DNA from: Microbacterium sp. MYb54
GTDB taxonomy: Bacteria > Actinomycetota > Actinomycetes > Actinomycetales > Microbacteriaceae
Assembly (NCBI RefSeq): GCF_002979515.1
Contig: NZ_PCPA01000001.1
Location: 1-64,000 of the forward strand
Direction of reading: 5' to 3'
Length of the DNA: 64,000 bases
Within the stretch, counting starts at the first letter, position 1; every line of letters starts with the position of its first letter. Below, piece after piece: positions 8,621 through 15,640 of this stretch. Position numbers and translations under genes: made by a program. The notes beneath the pieces were generated by a model. The model was given only the letters and a program-made list of their open reading frames with translations. It did not search any database and was not told where the DNA came from.

Positions 8621-9283
8621 ATGAGATTCCGCACCGACGTCGTCCTGCCGTGCCTCGACGAGGCGGCGGCACTGCCGGGCGTTCTCGCCGCGCTCCCAAG
8701 GGGCGCGAGGGCGATCGTGGTGGACAACGGCTCGACCGACGGTTCGGCTGAGGTCGCACGCGCCGCCGGTGCCCTGGTCATCGAGGCGCACCAGCGCGGC
8801 TACGGCGCCGCGGTGCACGCGGGACTCTGCGCCGCCACCGCCCCGGTAGTCGCATTCTGCGACGCCGATGGCTCTTTCGACCTCGGCCAGCTCGATCGGG
8901 TCGCCGAGCCCGTCCACCGGGGGGTGAGCGACCTCGTCTTCGGTCGGCGCAGGGTCACGAGCTCGGCGTCGTGGCCTGTGCACGCCCGCTTCGCGAATGC
9001 GGCCCTGCTCGCGATGGTGCGCCGTCGCACCGGCCTCACCCTGCAGGACCTCGGGCCGTTCCGTGCCGGGCGACGCGAGCAGCTTCTCGCCTTAGGCCTG
9101 GAGGACCGCCGCAGCGGCTACCCCCTCGAACTGCTGCTCCGGGCGTGGAAGGAGGGGCTGCGGATCGACGAGGTCGACGTGGACTACCGGCCGCGACTCG
9201 GACGATCGAAGGTCACCGGCACCGTCCGCGGCACCATCACCGCCGTCATCGACATGCGCAGCGCCCTGCGGAGGTTCGCATGA
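8621..9283 (+). CDS. Family 2 glycosyltransferase (polyprenyl-phosphate sugar synthase-like)
   Basis: This 220-residue GT-A fold enzyme resembles dolichyl-phosphate mannose synthases: an N-terminal VVLPCLDEA and VVDNGSTDGS nucleotide-binding region, a metal-binding Asp81-Ala-Asp83 in CDADGSFD, and a C-terminal GRSKVTGTVRGT segment. No membrane helices follow, so it is likely a peripheral membrane enzyme loading a sugar onto a lipid phosphate. It is the first gene of a three-gene operon; its stop overlaps the next start as ATGA. The start is an ATG with an apparently leaderless promoter. In Mycobacterium tuberculosis a homologous neighbourhood, from memory Rv0539-Rv0540, has the same GT2 and DUF2064 order. 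The sugar substrate is inferred, not seen. Confidence 0.88.
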   Translation: MRFRTDVVLPCLDEAAALPGVLAALPRGARAIVVDNGSTDGSAEVARAAGALVIEAHQRGYGAAVHAGLCAATAPVVAFCDADGSFDLGQLDRVAEPVHRGVSDLVFGRRRVTSSASWPVHARFANAALLAMVRRRTGLTLQDLGPFRAGRREQLLALGLEDRRSGYPLELLLRAWKEGLRIDEVDVDYRPRLGRSKVTGTVRGTITAVIDMRSALRRFA

Positions 9284-9975
9284 GCACGACGACGAACACG
9301 AACACGAACACGAAGACGACGACGATCGTCGTGATGGCCAAGGAGTGCGTGCCCGGGCGGGTGAAGACGCGCCTGCACCCGCCGTTCACACTGGAAGACG
9401 CGGCGAGGATCGCGGCGGCGAGCCTCGCGGATACTCTCGACGCCGTCGGCACGACCGGACTGCCGGTCGTCGTCTGCGCCCAGGGCGAGATCGCACTCCC
9501 CGCCGGCTTCGACTCGATCCCGCAGGTCGCGGGAGGCTTGGACGATCGGATCGCCGCGGCACTGGATTCCTGCACCGGCCGTGTCCTGCTGATCGGCATG
9601 GACACGCCTCAGGTGGATCCGTTGCTCCTGCGCGCCTTCGCCGACGACTGGCCGGACGATGTCGACGCCTGGTTCGGTCCGGCCAAGGACGGTGGATTCT
9701 GGCTGCTGGGCCTCGACGACCTGCCGCGCGAGCGACTCGGTGGCCGCCCGCGTGGCGATCTGGTGCGCGGGGTTCCGATGTCGGCGCCGGACACGGGACT
9801 GCTCCAGCGCGAGCGCCTGATCGACGCCTGGCTCAGGATCGGCTCCGCACCGCCTCTGACGGACATCGACGACCTCGCCTCCCTGCGCGAGGTGTCGTCG
9901 GTGCTGCCGGCGGGTGGACACCTCGCCCGCCTGTTGCCCCAACTGCGCGTCGATCTCGAGGGCGGTGCCTCATGA
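9280..9975 (+). CDS. DUF2064 / TIGR04282-type glycosyltransferase-like protein
   Basis: The 231-residue product has the DUF2064 GT-A-like fold: AKECVPGRVKTRL (about residues 20-32, the nucleotide-binding signature), LLIGMDTPQV (about 105-114) and FGPAKDGGFWLLGL (about 133-146). Relatives appear in arsenosugar and other unusual sugar pathways and are suggested nucleotidyl- or glycosyltransferases; none is firmly characterised to my knowledge. The start overlaps the GT2 stop (ATGA) and the stop overlaps the methyltransferase start, indicating translational coupling. The first 15 residues are a Thr/Asn/Lys run encoded by a short ACGAAC repeat and are not part of the fold; translation might start later. 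Confidence 0.85.
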   Translation: MSTTTNTNTNTKTTTIVVMAKECVPGRVKTRLHPPFTLEDAARIAAASLADTLDAVGTTGLPVVVCAQGEIALPAGFDSIPQVAGGLDDRIAAALDSCTGRVLLIGMDTPQVDPLLLRAFADDWPDDVDAWFGPAKDGGFWLLGLDDLPRERLGGRPRGDLVRGVPMSAPDTGLLQRERLIDAWLRIGSAPPLTDIDDLASLREVSSVLPAGGHLARLLPQLRVDLEGGAS

Positions 9976-10640
9976 GCGCCCCGGCGACGGCGCACTTCGG
10001 TGCGGGCGGAGACGCTCCGTACGACGTCGCTCTGCGCAACGGAGGCGGTGTGCTGCGGTTGGTCGAGGTGGCGGCGGGGGGTGAGCGACGCGTCGAGATC
10101 GGCCGTTTCCTCGCCGCTGCCGACGCTGCCGACGACTCGGTGATCTCGAGGATCAGGGGCCCGGTGCTCGACGTGGGCTGCGGACCGGGGCGGATCCTGC
10201 ATGCGGCGATCCGCTCCGGGCAGCTCAGTCTCGGCGTCGACGTCTCGCGGACCGCCGTCGAGCACGCGCGGGAACGAGGACTGCCGGCACTGCAGTTGTC
10301 GGTCTTCGACGCGCTTCCGCAGGAGGGTGCGTGGGAGTCGCTGCTCCTCCTCGACGGCAACATCGGCATCGGCGGGTCACCGGCGGTGCTGCTCGAACGC
10401 TGCGCCGAGATCATCACCCCTCTCGGCAGCATCCTCGTCGAGGTCGATCCCGACCCGGAAGTCGACCGCGGGTTCGTGGCCACCGTGGTCGACGACGACG
10501 GACGATCAAGCTCCGCCTTCCCCTGGTACGACATCGGGGCCGCGGCGCTGCGGCGTCGGCTGCACGGCTCCGCTCTCGACCTCGTCGAGAGCTGGACCGT
10601 GTCAGGGCGCGCGTTCGTCCGGCTCCGCCGCCACGTCTGA
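9972..10640 (+). CDS. Class I SAM-dependent methyltransferase
   Basis: The 222-residue protein shows the Rossmann-type SAM-binding core: motif I VLDVGCGPGR (about residues 58-67), an acidic end of strand 2 in LGVDVSRTAVEHAR, and a LLLLDGNIGIGG strand 4 segment. The start codon overlaps the preceding stop (ATGA), so it is the third gene of the GT2/DUF2064 operon. It converges on the small membrane gene at 10602-10832, and the two coding regions overlap by 39 bases tail to tail. The substrate is unknown; in this context a sugar or lipid intermediate is a reasonable guess. Confidence 0.88.
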   Translation: MSAPATAHFGAGGDAPYDVALRNGGGVLRLVEVAAGGERRVEIGRFLAAADAADDSVISRIRGPVLDVGCGPGRILHAAIRSGQLSLGVDVSRTAVEHARERGLPALQLSVFDALPQEGAWESLLLLDGNIGIGGSPAVLLERCAEIITPLGSILVEVDPDPEVDRGFVATVVDDDGRSSSAFPWYDIGAAALRRRLHGSALDLVESWTVSGRAFVRLRRHV

Positions 10641-10832
10641 GCGCCGCCCGACGAGCCTATGGTGCGCGGCGCTGATCGCGGCCAGAAGCCCGTCGTGCAC
10701 CACGACCACGGCGACGAGCCAGACCGCGACGCTGAACAGCTGGTCGACGGACTGCGCCGAGAGGAGGAGCCATCCTCCCCAGACGAGCAAGAGACCTCCG
10801 ACGATGAGCAGTGCAGGGCGGATGTAACGCAT
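10602..10832 (-). CDS. Small two-helix membrane protein
   Basis: This 76-residue protein has two predicted membrane helices (about residues 5-24 and 33-54) and a short basic/acidic tail. I chose the ATG at 10832 because it overlaps the oxidoreductase stop as TGATG; a start at 10859 would add nine residues. It is translationally coupled to the molybdopterin oxidoreductase and probably works with it, for example as an extra membrane or electron-transfer component, but it carries no haem-ligand pattern. I do not recognise the family. Its last codons overlap the end of the methyltransferase gene on the opposite strand. Confidence 0.7.
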   Translation of the reverse strand: MRYIRPALLIVGGLLLVWGGWLLLSAQSVDQLFSVAVWLVAVVVVHDGLLAAISAAHHRLVGRRSDVAAEPDERAP

Positions 10833-12139
10833 CAGGCCACCTCGATGGACTCGAGCCACTTCGTCTGGAGTACCCCTGGTCGTCCAGGAGCGATGACCCG
10901 TGCGGGATACCCGTGGTCGAGGTCCAGCGGCTCCCCGTTCAGGCGCAGGGCGATCAGGGTGCGCGGATCACGTGCGTACGCGGCCGGCATGGTCGTCTCC
11001 CGGAACGCACCGCGGCGCTGCATGCTGCGCAGGCGGATCGTCGCATCCTCTGGCATGCCGACGAGGTCGAGCAGATCGCGGAGTCGCACGCCGGTCCAGG
11101 TCGCATCGATCGTCCATCCCTCGACGCAGGCGATGGGCAGCACCTCGCTCCGCTGTGGCAAGGCCTCGAGGTCAGCGCGCTTCAGGGCGAGCGCACCGTC
11201 GCCGGTTCCGAGTCGCAGCATCCATCCGGGGTCGCTCGCGAGCTCGGTCACCTCCGCCTGTCGGGCCGAACGGTTGACGGTGACCCCTTGTGCGGCATAC
11301 ACGCGGGCCCGGGGTGCCTTCAGGCTGAACGGGCCGATCGGGGTGACCGCGTGTGCGAGCGCGGCAGCACCGGTCAGCGCCGAGGCGCCCCCGACGACTC
11401 CGAGGAACCGGCGCCGGGAGACGGCGGTCGTCTTCGGCGAGCCGTCGGCCTGGTCGCCGTCCGCATCCTGGTCTCTGCTCTCGGTCGGATCCTGTTCCGG
11501 GCTCTGCGCTTCCTCAGGTCTCTGCTTCTCCTCCGGGGGCTGAGCGTGCTCCGGTTCCCCGGCGTCCTCGGGACCGCCGCTCCGCCAGGCGCGGACGATC
11601 GCCGGCAGGTGCACGGCGATGTGGACGATCATCGCGCCGATGAGCACCCACGCGAGAGCGAAGTGCGTGCGGCGGAACGAGAAGTCCCACGGGTACCACT
11701 TCAGAGCGTTGAGCACTCCGGTGATCGGCTCCATCAGGGCGGTGGCGACGAGGATAGCCAGGCTCGCACGCTCCAGAAGGTGCGGGAGGCTCCGAACCGG
11801 AGGCCACGTGAAGAGCTTGGGGAACACGACCCAGAGCTTGGCCAACAGCAGGGGGATGAGCATCGCACCGACGACCACGTGCGTCCCCTGCGTCCACGCG
11901 TAGAGGTGGGCGGGCCCCGGCGGCGGAGACAGCCATGGCAGCGGACTCTGTAGCAGATTGCTGTAGATCCCGGTGAGGAAGCAGATGAGGAACGCTGCCC
12001 CGAGTAGACGGCCTATGACGACCGTCGTCCTGGTGGTGCGCAACGGGGACCCGAGAGCGGCGCGCGCCCGTTCGGACCTCTCTTGGAGCGCGTTCGAGAG
12101 GCGCTCGGTGACGGAGTCTCTCGTGCGGGGAGTGCCCAT
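10832..12139 (-). CDS. Cytochrome b-like membrane domain fused to a sulfite-oxidase-type molybdopterin domain
   Basis: The 435-residue fusion has four N-terminal membrane helices (about residues 38-180) with histidines at 87, 159, 173 and 177 that could ligate b-type haem, then a charged Pro/Glu/Gln/Asp-rich linker (about 185-236), then an internal twin-arginine-like SRRRFLG motif (241-247) before a further hydrophobic helix, and finally a SUOX/YedY-type molybdopterin domain (about 280-435). Cys338 in IACVEGW is the expected molybdenum ligand. The catalytic domain should lie outside the membrane. It is divergent from the MTA phosphorylase and shares its promoter element. Substrate unknown; sulfoxide or thioether chemistry is an attractive guess. 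Confidence 0.85.
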   Translation of the reverse strand: MGTPRTRDSVTERLSNALQERSERARAALGSPLRTTRTTVVIGRLLGAAFLICFLTGIYSNLLQSPLPWLSPPPGPAHLYAWTQGTHVVVGAMLIPLLLAKLWVVFPKLFTWPPVRSLPHLLERASLAILVATALMEPITGVLNALKWYPWDFSFRRTHFALAWVLIGAMIVHIAVHLPAIVRAWRSGGPEDAGEPEHAQPPEEKQRPEEAQSPEQDPTESRDQDADGDQADGSPKTTAVSRRRFLGVVGGASALTGAAALAHAVTPIGPFSLKAPRARVYAAQGVTVNRSARQAEVTELASDPGWMLRLGTGDGALALKRADLEALPQRSEVLPIACVEGWTIDATWTGVRLRDLLDLVGMPEDATIRLRSMQRRGAFRETTMPAAYARDPRTLIALRLNGEPLDLDHGYPARVIAPGRPGVLQTKWLESIEVA

Positions 12140-12145
12140 GGCCCC

Positions 12146-12199
12146 AGTATGCGAAGCAGACGCGGCGCGGAGTCGCCGATCCCCTTACAGAGTGATGAC
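12146..12199 (-). promoter_or_regulatory. Regulated leaderless promoter of the oxidoreductase operon (shared element, copy 2)
   Basis: On the minus strand GTCATC (12199-12194), five bases and GTAAGG (12188-12183) form the tandem site. After 31 bases CATACT (12151-12146) sits at -12 to -7 before the ATG at 12139. The GTAAGG ends 44 bases before the start codon. With copy 3 it forms a mirror-image pair in this divergent intergenic region. Confidence 0.65.
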
Positions 12200-12208
12200 G
12201 GGTCAGAT

Positions 12209-12262
12209 GTCATCGCGATGTAAGGAAATCGGGACACTGGAGGGCCGCCGCTCGCGCACTCT
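12209..12262 (+). promoter_or_regulatory. Regulated leaderless promoter of the MTA-phosphorylase operon (shared element, copy 3)
   Basis: GTCATC (12209-12214), five bases and GTAAGG (12220-12225) form the tandem site. After 31 bases CACTCT (12257-12262) occupies -12 to -7 before the ATG at 12269. The GTAAGG again ends 44 bases before the start codon. Confidence 0.65.
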
Positions 12263-12268
12263 GGGGTG

Positions 12269-13147
12269 ATGAGTGATGCACAGCAGGGCGTCAGCGACGT
12301 CGAGATCGAGTTCGCGGTGATCGGGGGATCAGGTTTCGAGAAGCTCGATCTGGCCGACCGGGTCGTGATCGCGCCGAGCGGATCACCGTGGGGCACGGTT
12401 CCGGAGATCGTGACCGGGCTGCTGAACGGGCGACGGGTGGGATTCGCGCCGCGCCATGGTGTCGGGCACCGCGTGCCGCCGCATCTGGTCGATCCGCGGC
12501 CGCTGCTGTGGGGGCTGCGGCGCAGGGGAGCGCGGGTGCTGCTGTCGACGAACGCCGTCGGCGGTCTGGATGCCTCGCTTCGTCCGGGTGACTTCGTGCT
12601 CACCGATCAGCTGATCGATCGCACGAACGGCAGAGCCGACACCTACTTCGACGGCGTCGGAGGGGTGTCGGGGGTGCAGCATCTGCCGTTCGCTGAGCCG
12701 TACGACGCCGACCTGCGCCGGATCGCATTCACGGCCCTGCAGGCGCTGGGGGAGCGGGTGCACGCGAGCGGCACGAGCGTCGTGATCCAGGGGCCGCGCT
12801 TCTCGACCGCTGCGGAAGCCGACTGGCACCGTGCGATGGGAGCGCGGCTGGTCAACATGACACAGCTGCCGGAAGCCGCGCTCGCCGCGGAGGTGGGTCT
12901 CGCCCACGTGAATCTCGCGATCGTGACGGACACCGACACCGAGCGGGGAGGGGCGGATGCCGACACCTCGGCGACTGCGGAACGGGTCTTCGCCGTGATG
13001 GCGGCAGCGCAGCCTCGCCTCAGCGCGGCGGTCGCGGCGATCATCGACGCGATCCCGACCGGACGCGCGGTCGTTCCCCGACTCGCACCCGACGTCGTCG
13101 ATGCGCTCCTCCGTCGCGGGGAGCATGAGCAGGGGGAGCGGGTATGA
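12269..13147 (+). CDS. mtnP: S-methyl-5'-thioadenosine phosphorylase / purine nucleoside phosphorylase family
   Basis: The 292-residue enzyme has the phosphorylase signatures GGSGF and PRHGVGHRVPPH (phosphate site), TNAVGGL, QGPRFSTAAEADW, and VNMTQLPEAALAAE. The Asn-Met-Thr form is typical of MTA phosphorylases rather than classical purine nucleoside phosphorylases, so the likely reaction is MTA plus phosphate to adenine plus 5-methylthioribose-1-phosphate. The ATG at 12269 fits the leaderless promoter; a GTG at 12266 is the alternative. The stop overlaps the epimerase start, so a methylthioribose-phosphate would be made alongside a sugar epimerase, unlike the usual methionine salvage context, of which no other genes are present. 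Confidence 0.88.
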   Translation: MSDAQQGVSDVEIEFAVIGGSGFEKLDLADRVVIAPSGSPWGTVPEIVTGLLNGRRVGFAPRHGVGHRVPPHLVDPRPLLWGLRRRGARVLLSTNAVGGLDASLRPGDFVLTDQLIDRTNGRADTYFDGVGGVSGVQHLPFAEPYDADLRRIAFTALQALGERVHASGTSVVIQGPRFSTAAEADWHRAMGARLVNMTQLPEAALAAEVGLAHVNLAIVTDTDTERGGADADTSATAERVFAVMAAAQPRLSAAVAAIIDAIPTGRAVVPRLAPDVVDALLRRGEHEQGERV

Positions 13148-14208
13148 CGGGGCGGCTCCTCATCACCGGTGGGGCGGGCTTCATCGGCTCCGCGGTCGTC
13201 GACGCAGCGCTGAACGCCGGATGGCGGGTGCGGGTCCTCGACTCGCTGCGTCCCGATGTGCACGCGGCGGCACAGCGCCCTCCGCACGGTGAGGTCGAGT
13301 TCGTGCGCGCGGACGTGCGTGACGAGGATGCTGTCGCCCGGGCACTGATCGACGTCGACGCGGTGTGCCACCAGGCGGCCAAGGTCGGTCTGGGCCTCGG
13401 CATCCGTGACGCTCCCGACTACGTCTCATCGAACTCGCTCGGCACGGCGACGCTGCTCGCGGCGATGGCGGAGGCCGGCGTGGACAGGCTCGTGCTCGCC
13501 TCGTCGATGGTCGTCTACGGAGAGGGGCTGTATCTCGACGACGACCGTGTCGTGCAGCCGCCGCCGCGCACGAGGGCCGACCTGGAGGCCGGACACTTCG
13601 ACCCGCTGTCGGCACGGACCGGCGCAGCGCTGCGACCGCTGTCGATCTCCGAGAACCAGCCGTGCGATCCGCGCAACGTCTATGCGGCGACCAAGCTGGA
13701 GCAGGAGCTGCTCGCCCGCTCCTGGGCGCAGAGCGGTGGAAGGGCCGCCCTGCTCCGGTACCACAACGTCTACGGGCCGGCGATGCCGCAGGGCACCCCG
13801 TATGCGGGTGTGGCATCGCTGTTCCGCTCGGCGCTGGAACGCGGCGAGACGCCACGGGTCTTCGAAGACGGGGAGCAGCGACGGGACTTCATCCACGTCC
13901 GCGACGTCGCCGGCGCCAACATCGCCGCGCTCGCGTGGACCGAGACGGCCGAGGCGGAGACGGCGAGGGCGTTCAACGTCGCCACCGGCGTGCCGCACAC
14001 CATCGGCGAGTTCGCCGATGGGCTGGCCGCCGCGTTCGGCAGCGAGCGGCCACCGCGCACTGGCGAGTTCCGGATGGGCGACGTGCGACATATCACCGCA
14101 TCCGCCGACCGCATCAGGGCAGAGCTGGGATGGAATCCTCGGGTCGGGTTCGAGGAGGGCGTGCGGGAGTTCGCGCACGAACCGTTGCGCGACAGGGCCG
14201 CGGGGTGA
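13144..14208 (+). CDS. NAD-dependent epimerase/dehydratase (extended SDR)
   Basis: The 354-residue extended short-chain dehydrogenase has the N-terminal dinucleotide motif GGAGFIG (residues 9-15), a conserved serine in LASSMVVYGEG and the catalytic tyrosine-lysine pair in NVYAATKLEQE. These are features of GalE-type nucleotide-sugar or sugar-phosphate epimerases. It overlaps the MTA phosphorylase by four bases (ATGA) and the membrane protein by four bases (GTGA). M. tuberculosis has, as I recall, a GalE3 homologue next to an MTA phosphorylase in the same way. In that setting a ribo- to xylo- or similar epimerisation of a methylthio-pentose is a reasonable inference, not shown. Confidence 0.88.
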   Translation: MTGRLLITGGAGFIGSAVVDAALNAGWRVRVLDSLRPDVHAAAQRPPHGEVEFVRADVRDEDAVARALIDVDAVCHQAAKVGLGLGIRDAPDYVSSNSLGTATLLAAMAEAGVDRLVLASSMVVYGEGLYLDDDRVVQPPPRTRADLEAGHFDPLSARTGAALRPLSISENQPCDPRNVYAATKLEQELLARSWAQSGGRAALLRYHNVYGPAMPQGTPYAGVASLFRSALERGETPRVFEDGEQRRDFIHVRDVAGANIAALAWTETAEAETARAFNVATGVPHTIGEFADGLAAAFGSERPPRTGEFRMGDVRHITASADRIRAELGWNPRVGFEEGVREFAHEPLRDRAAG

Positions 14209-15611
14209 GCGAGGTGAGATCCCGCGCCGGTTCGCGGCTGGCGGTCTGGGGCGTCGTGGGGGCGCTCCTCCTGATCGCCGCCGCCATCGCCGTCCCCGCT
14301 CTGACGGGCTGGAACGTACGGGTGAACTCGTTCCCGCCGCTGCACGCGGAATGGATGCCGCGGCTGGGGCCCGGCACACCGCTGGCGGTCCTTCTCGGCA
14401 TCGCAGCGATCGTCTGGGGTCCCCGCGTCGCATCGTCGGCACGGTGGGGGCACCTGCTGCTGATCGCCTTCGGCGTGTCAGCGTTGTGGCTGTTCGCGCT
14501 CGCCACAGTCGACGGCCTCGACGGGATCGGCACGATCCTCGACCACCGCTACGAGTATCTGGGCACTGCGCGGGAGATCGACGACGTCGGCACCACCCTG
14601 CGCGAATACGTCGAACGCATACCCTACGCGCACGAGGACAACTGGCCGGTGCACATCGCCGGTCACCCACCGGGAGCGCTGCTGTTCTTCGTCGCGCTGG
14701 TCCGGCTAGGGCTCGGCAGTGCGCTCGCCGCGGGGTTCGCCGTTCTGGTGCTGGGGGCCACCACCGTGATGGCGGTCATGATCGCGCTGCGGGCGCTGGG
14801 GGCGGAGGAGTACGCGCGAAGGGCGGTGCTCTTCCTGGTGTTCACGCCCGCCGCGATCTGGATCGCGGTGTCGGGCGACGGCCTGTTCATGGCGGTCGCG
14901 GCGTGGGGGATCTGCGCACTCGCCCTGGCCACGGCGACCACCGGCGCGAGACGGGTCGTCTGGTCGCTCACGGCGGGCGTGCTGCTCGGATACTGCGTGA
15001 TGATGTCGTATGGCCTGCCGTTGCTGGGCTTCCTGGCCGTCGCGGTCCTGTGGGCGGGAAAGTCGTGGGTTCCGTTGCCGATCGCCGCTGCTGCGGCTCT
15101 GGGGGTCGTCGGACTGTTCGCGATCAACGGGTTCGCCTGGTGGGAGGCATTCCCCGTGCTGCAGCAGCGCTACTGGGATGGCGTGGCATCGCGGCGACCG
15201 CCGGGGTATTGGCTGTGGGGCAATCTCGCCGCATTCGGCGTGAGCGCAGGCCCCGCCATCGGTGCCTCGATAGCCGCGGTCGGCGCTGCAGCGGTCGGGA
15301 TGCTCGGCGGGCGCACACGCGAGCGCCGGAGCGAGTTCGTCGCGGGGGACGCCGTGGCGGACGGGCGCGGGAGAGCGAAGTGGGATCCGCGCGTCGTGCT
15401 GCTGATGCTGGCCGCAGCCGGGTGGCTGATGGTGCTCGCCGCCGACCTGTCGAACATGAGCCGGGCGGAGGTCGAACGCATCTGGTTGCCGTTCGTGCCG
15501 TGGGCGACGCTCGGTCTCGCACTCTTCGGGCCGTCGACGCGTCGGTGGCTGCTGGGTCTGCAGATCGGTTTCGCGATCGTCGTGCAGTCGCTGCTCAGCA
15601 CCGGGTGGTGA
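14205..15611 (+). CDS. Polytopic membrane protein, probable GT-C type glycosyltransferase
   Basis: The 468-residue protein starts at a GTG overlapping the epimerase stop (GTGA). It has about eleven membrane helices and, after the second or third, a long extracytoplasmic loop holding HEDNWPVHIAGHPPGALLFF, whose HPPG motif and acidic residues resemble lipid-linked-sugar-dependent glycosyltransferases of the mannosyltransferase type. A charged loop lies near residues 365-390. The position matches the membrane transferase of the mycobacterial methylthioxylose locus (from memory Rv0541c). It would take a polyprenyl-phosphate-linked sugar and transfer it to an envelope glycan. Transferase activity is an inference from topology, motif and context. 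Confidence 0.7.
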   Translation: MSEVRSRAGSRLAVWGVVGALLLIAAAIAVPALTGWNVRVNSFPPLHAEWMPRLGPGTPLAVLLGIAAIVWGPRVASSARWGHLLLIAFGVSALWLFALATVDGLDGIGTILDHRYEYLGTAREIDDVGTTLREYVERIPYAHEDNWPVHIAGHPPGALLFFVALVRLGLGSALAAGFAVLVLGATTVMAVMIALRALGAEEYARRAVLFLVFTPAAIWIAVSGDGLFMAVAAWGICALALATATTGARRVVWSLTAGVLLGYCVMMSYGLPLLGFLAVAVLWAGKSWVPLPIAAAAALGVVGLFAINGFAWWEAFPVLQQRYWDGVASRRPPGYWLWGNLAAFGVSAGPAIGASIAAVGAAAVGMLGGRTRERRSEFVAGDAVADGRGRAKWDPRVVLLMLAAAGWLMVLAADLSNMSRAEVERIWLPFVPWATLGLALFGPSTRRWLLGLQIGFAIVVQSLLSTGW

Positions 15612-15640
15612 GCAGCGACCGCACGCGTACCTGCTGCGGA

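Noticed and set aside
7781..8983. Response regulator starting at 8983
   Set aside because: The first 161 residues are antisense to the GT2 gene and show no receiver or other fold; the ATG at 8500 begins directly before the receiver domain.
10832..15611. Ordinary methionine salvage around the MTA phosphorylase
   Set aside because: No methylthioribose-1-phosphate isomerase, dehydratase, enolase-phosphatase or dioxygenase genes are present; the neighbours are sugar and glycan enzymes.
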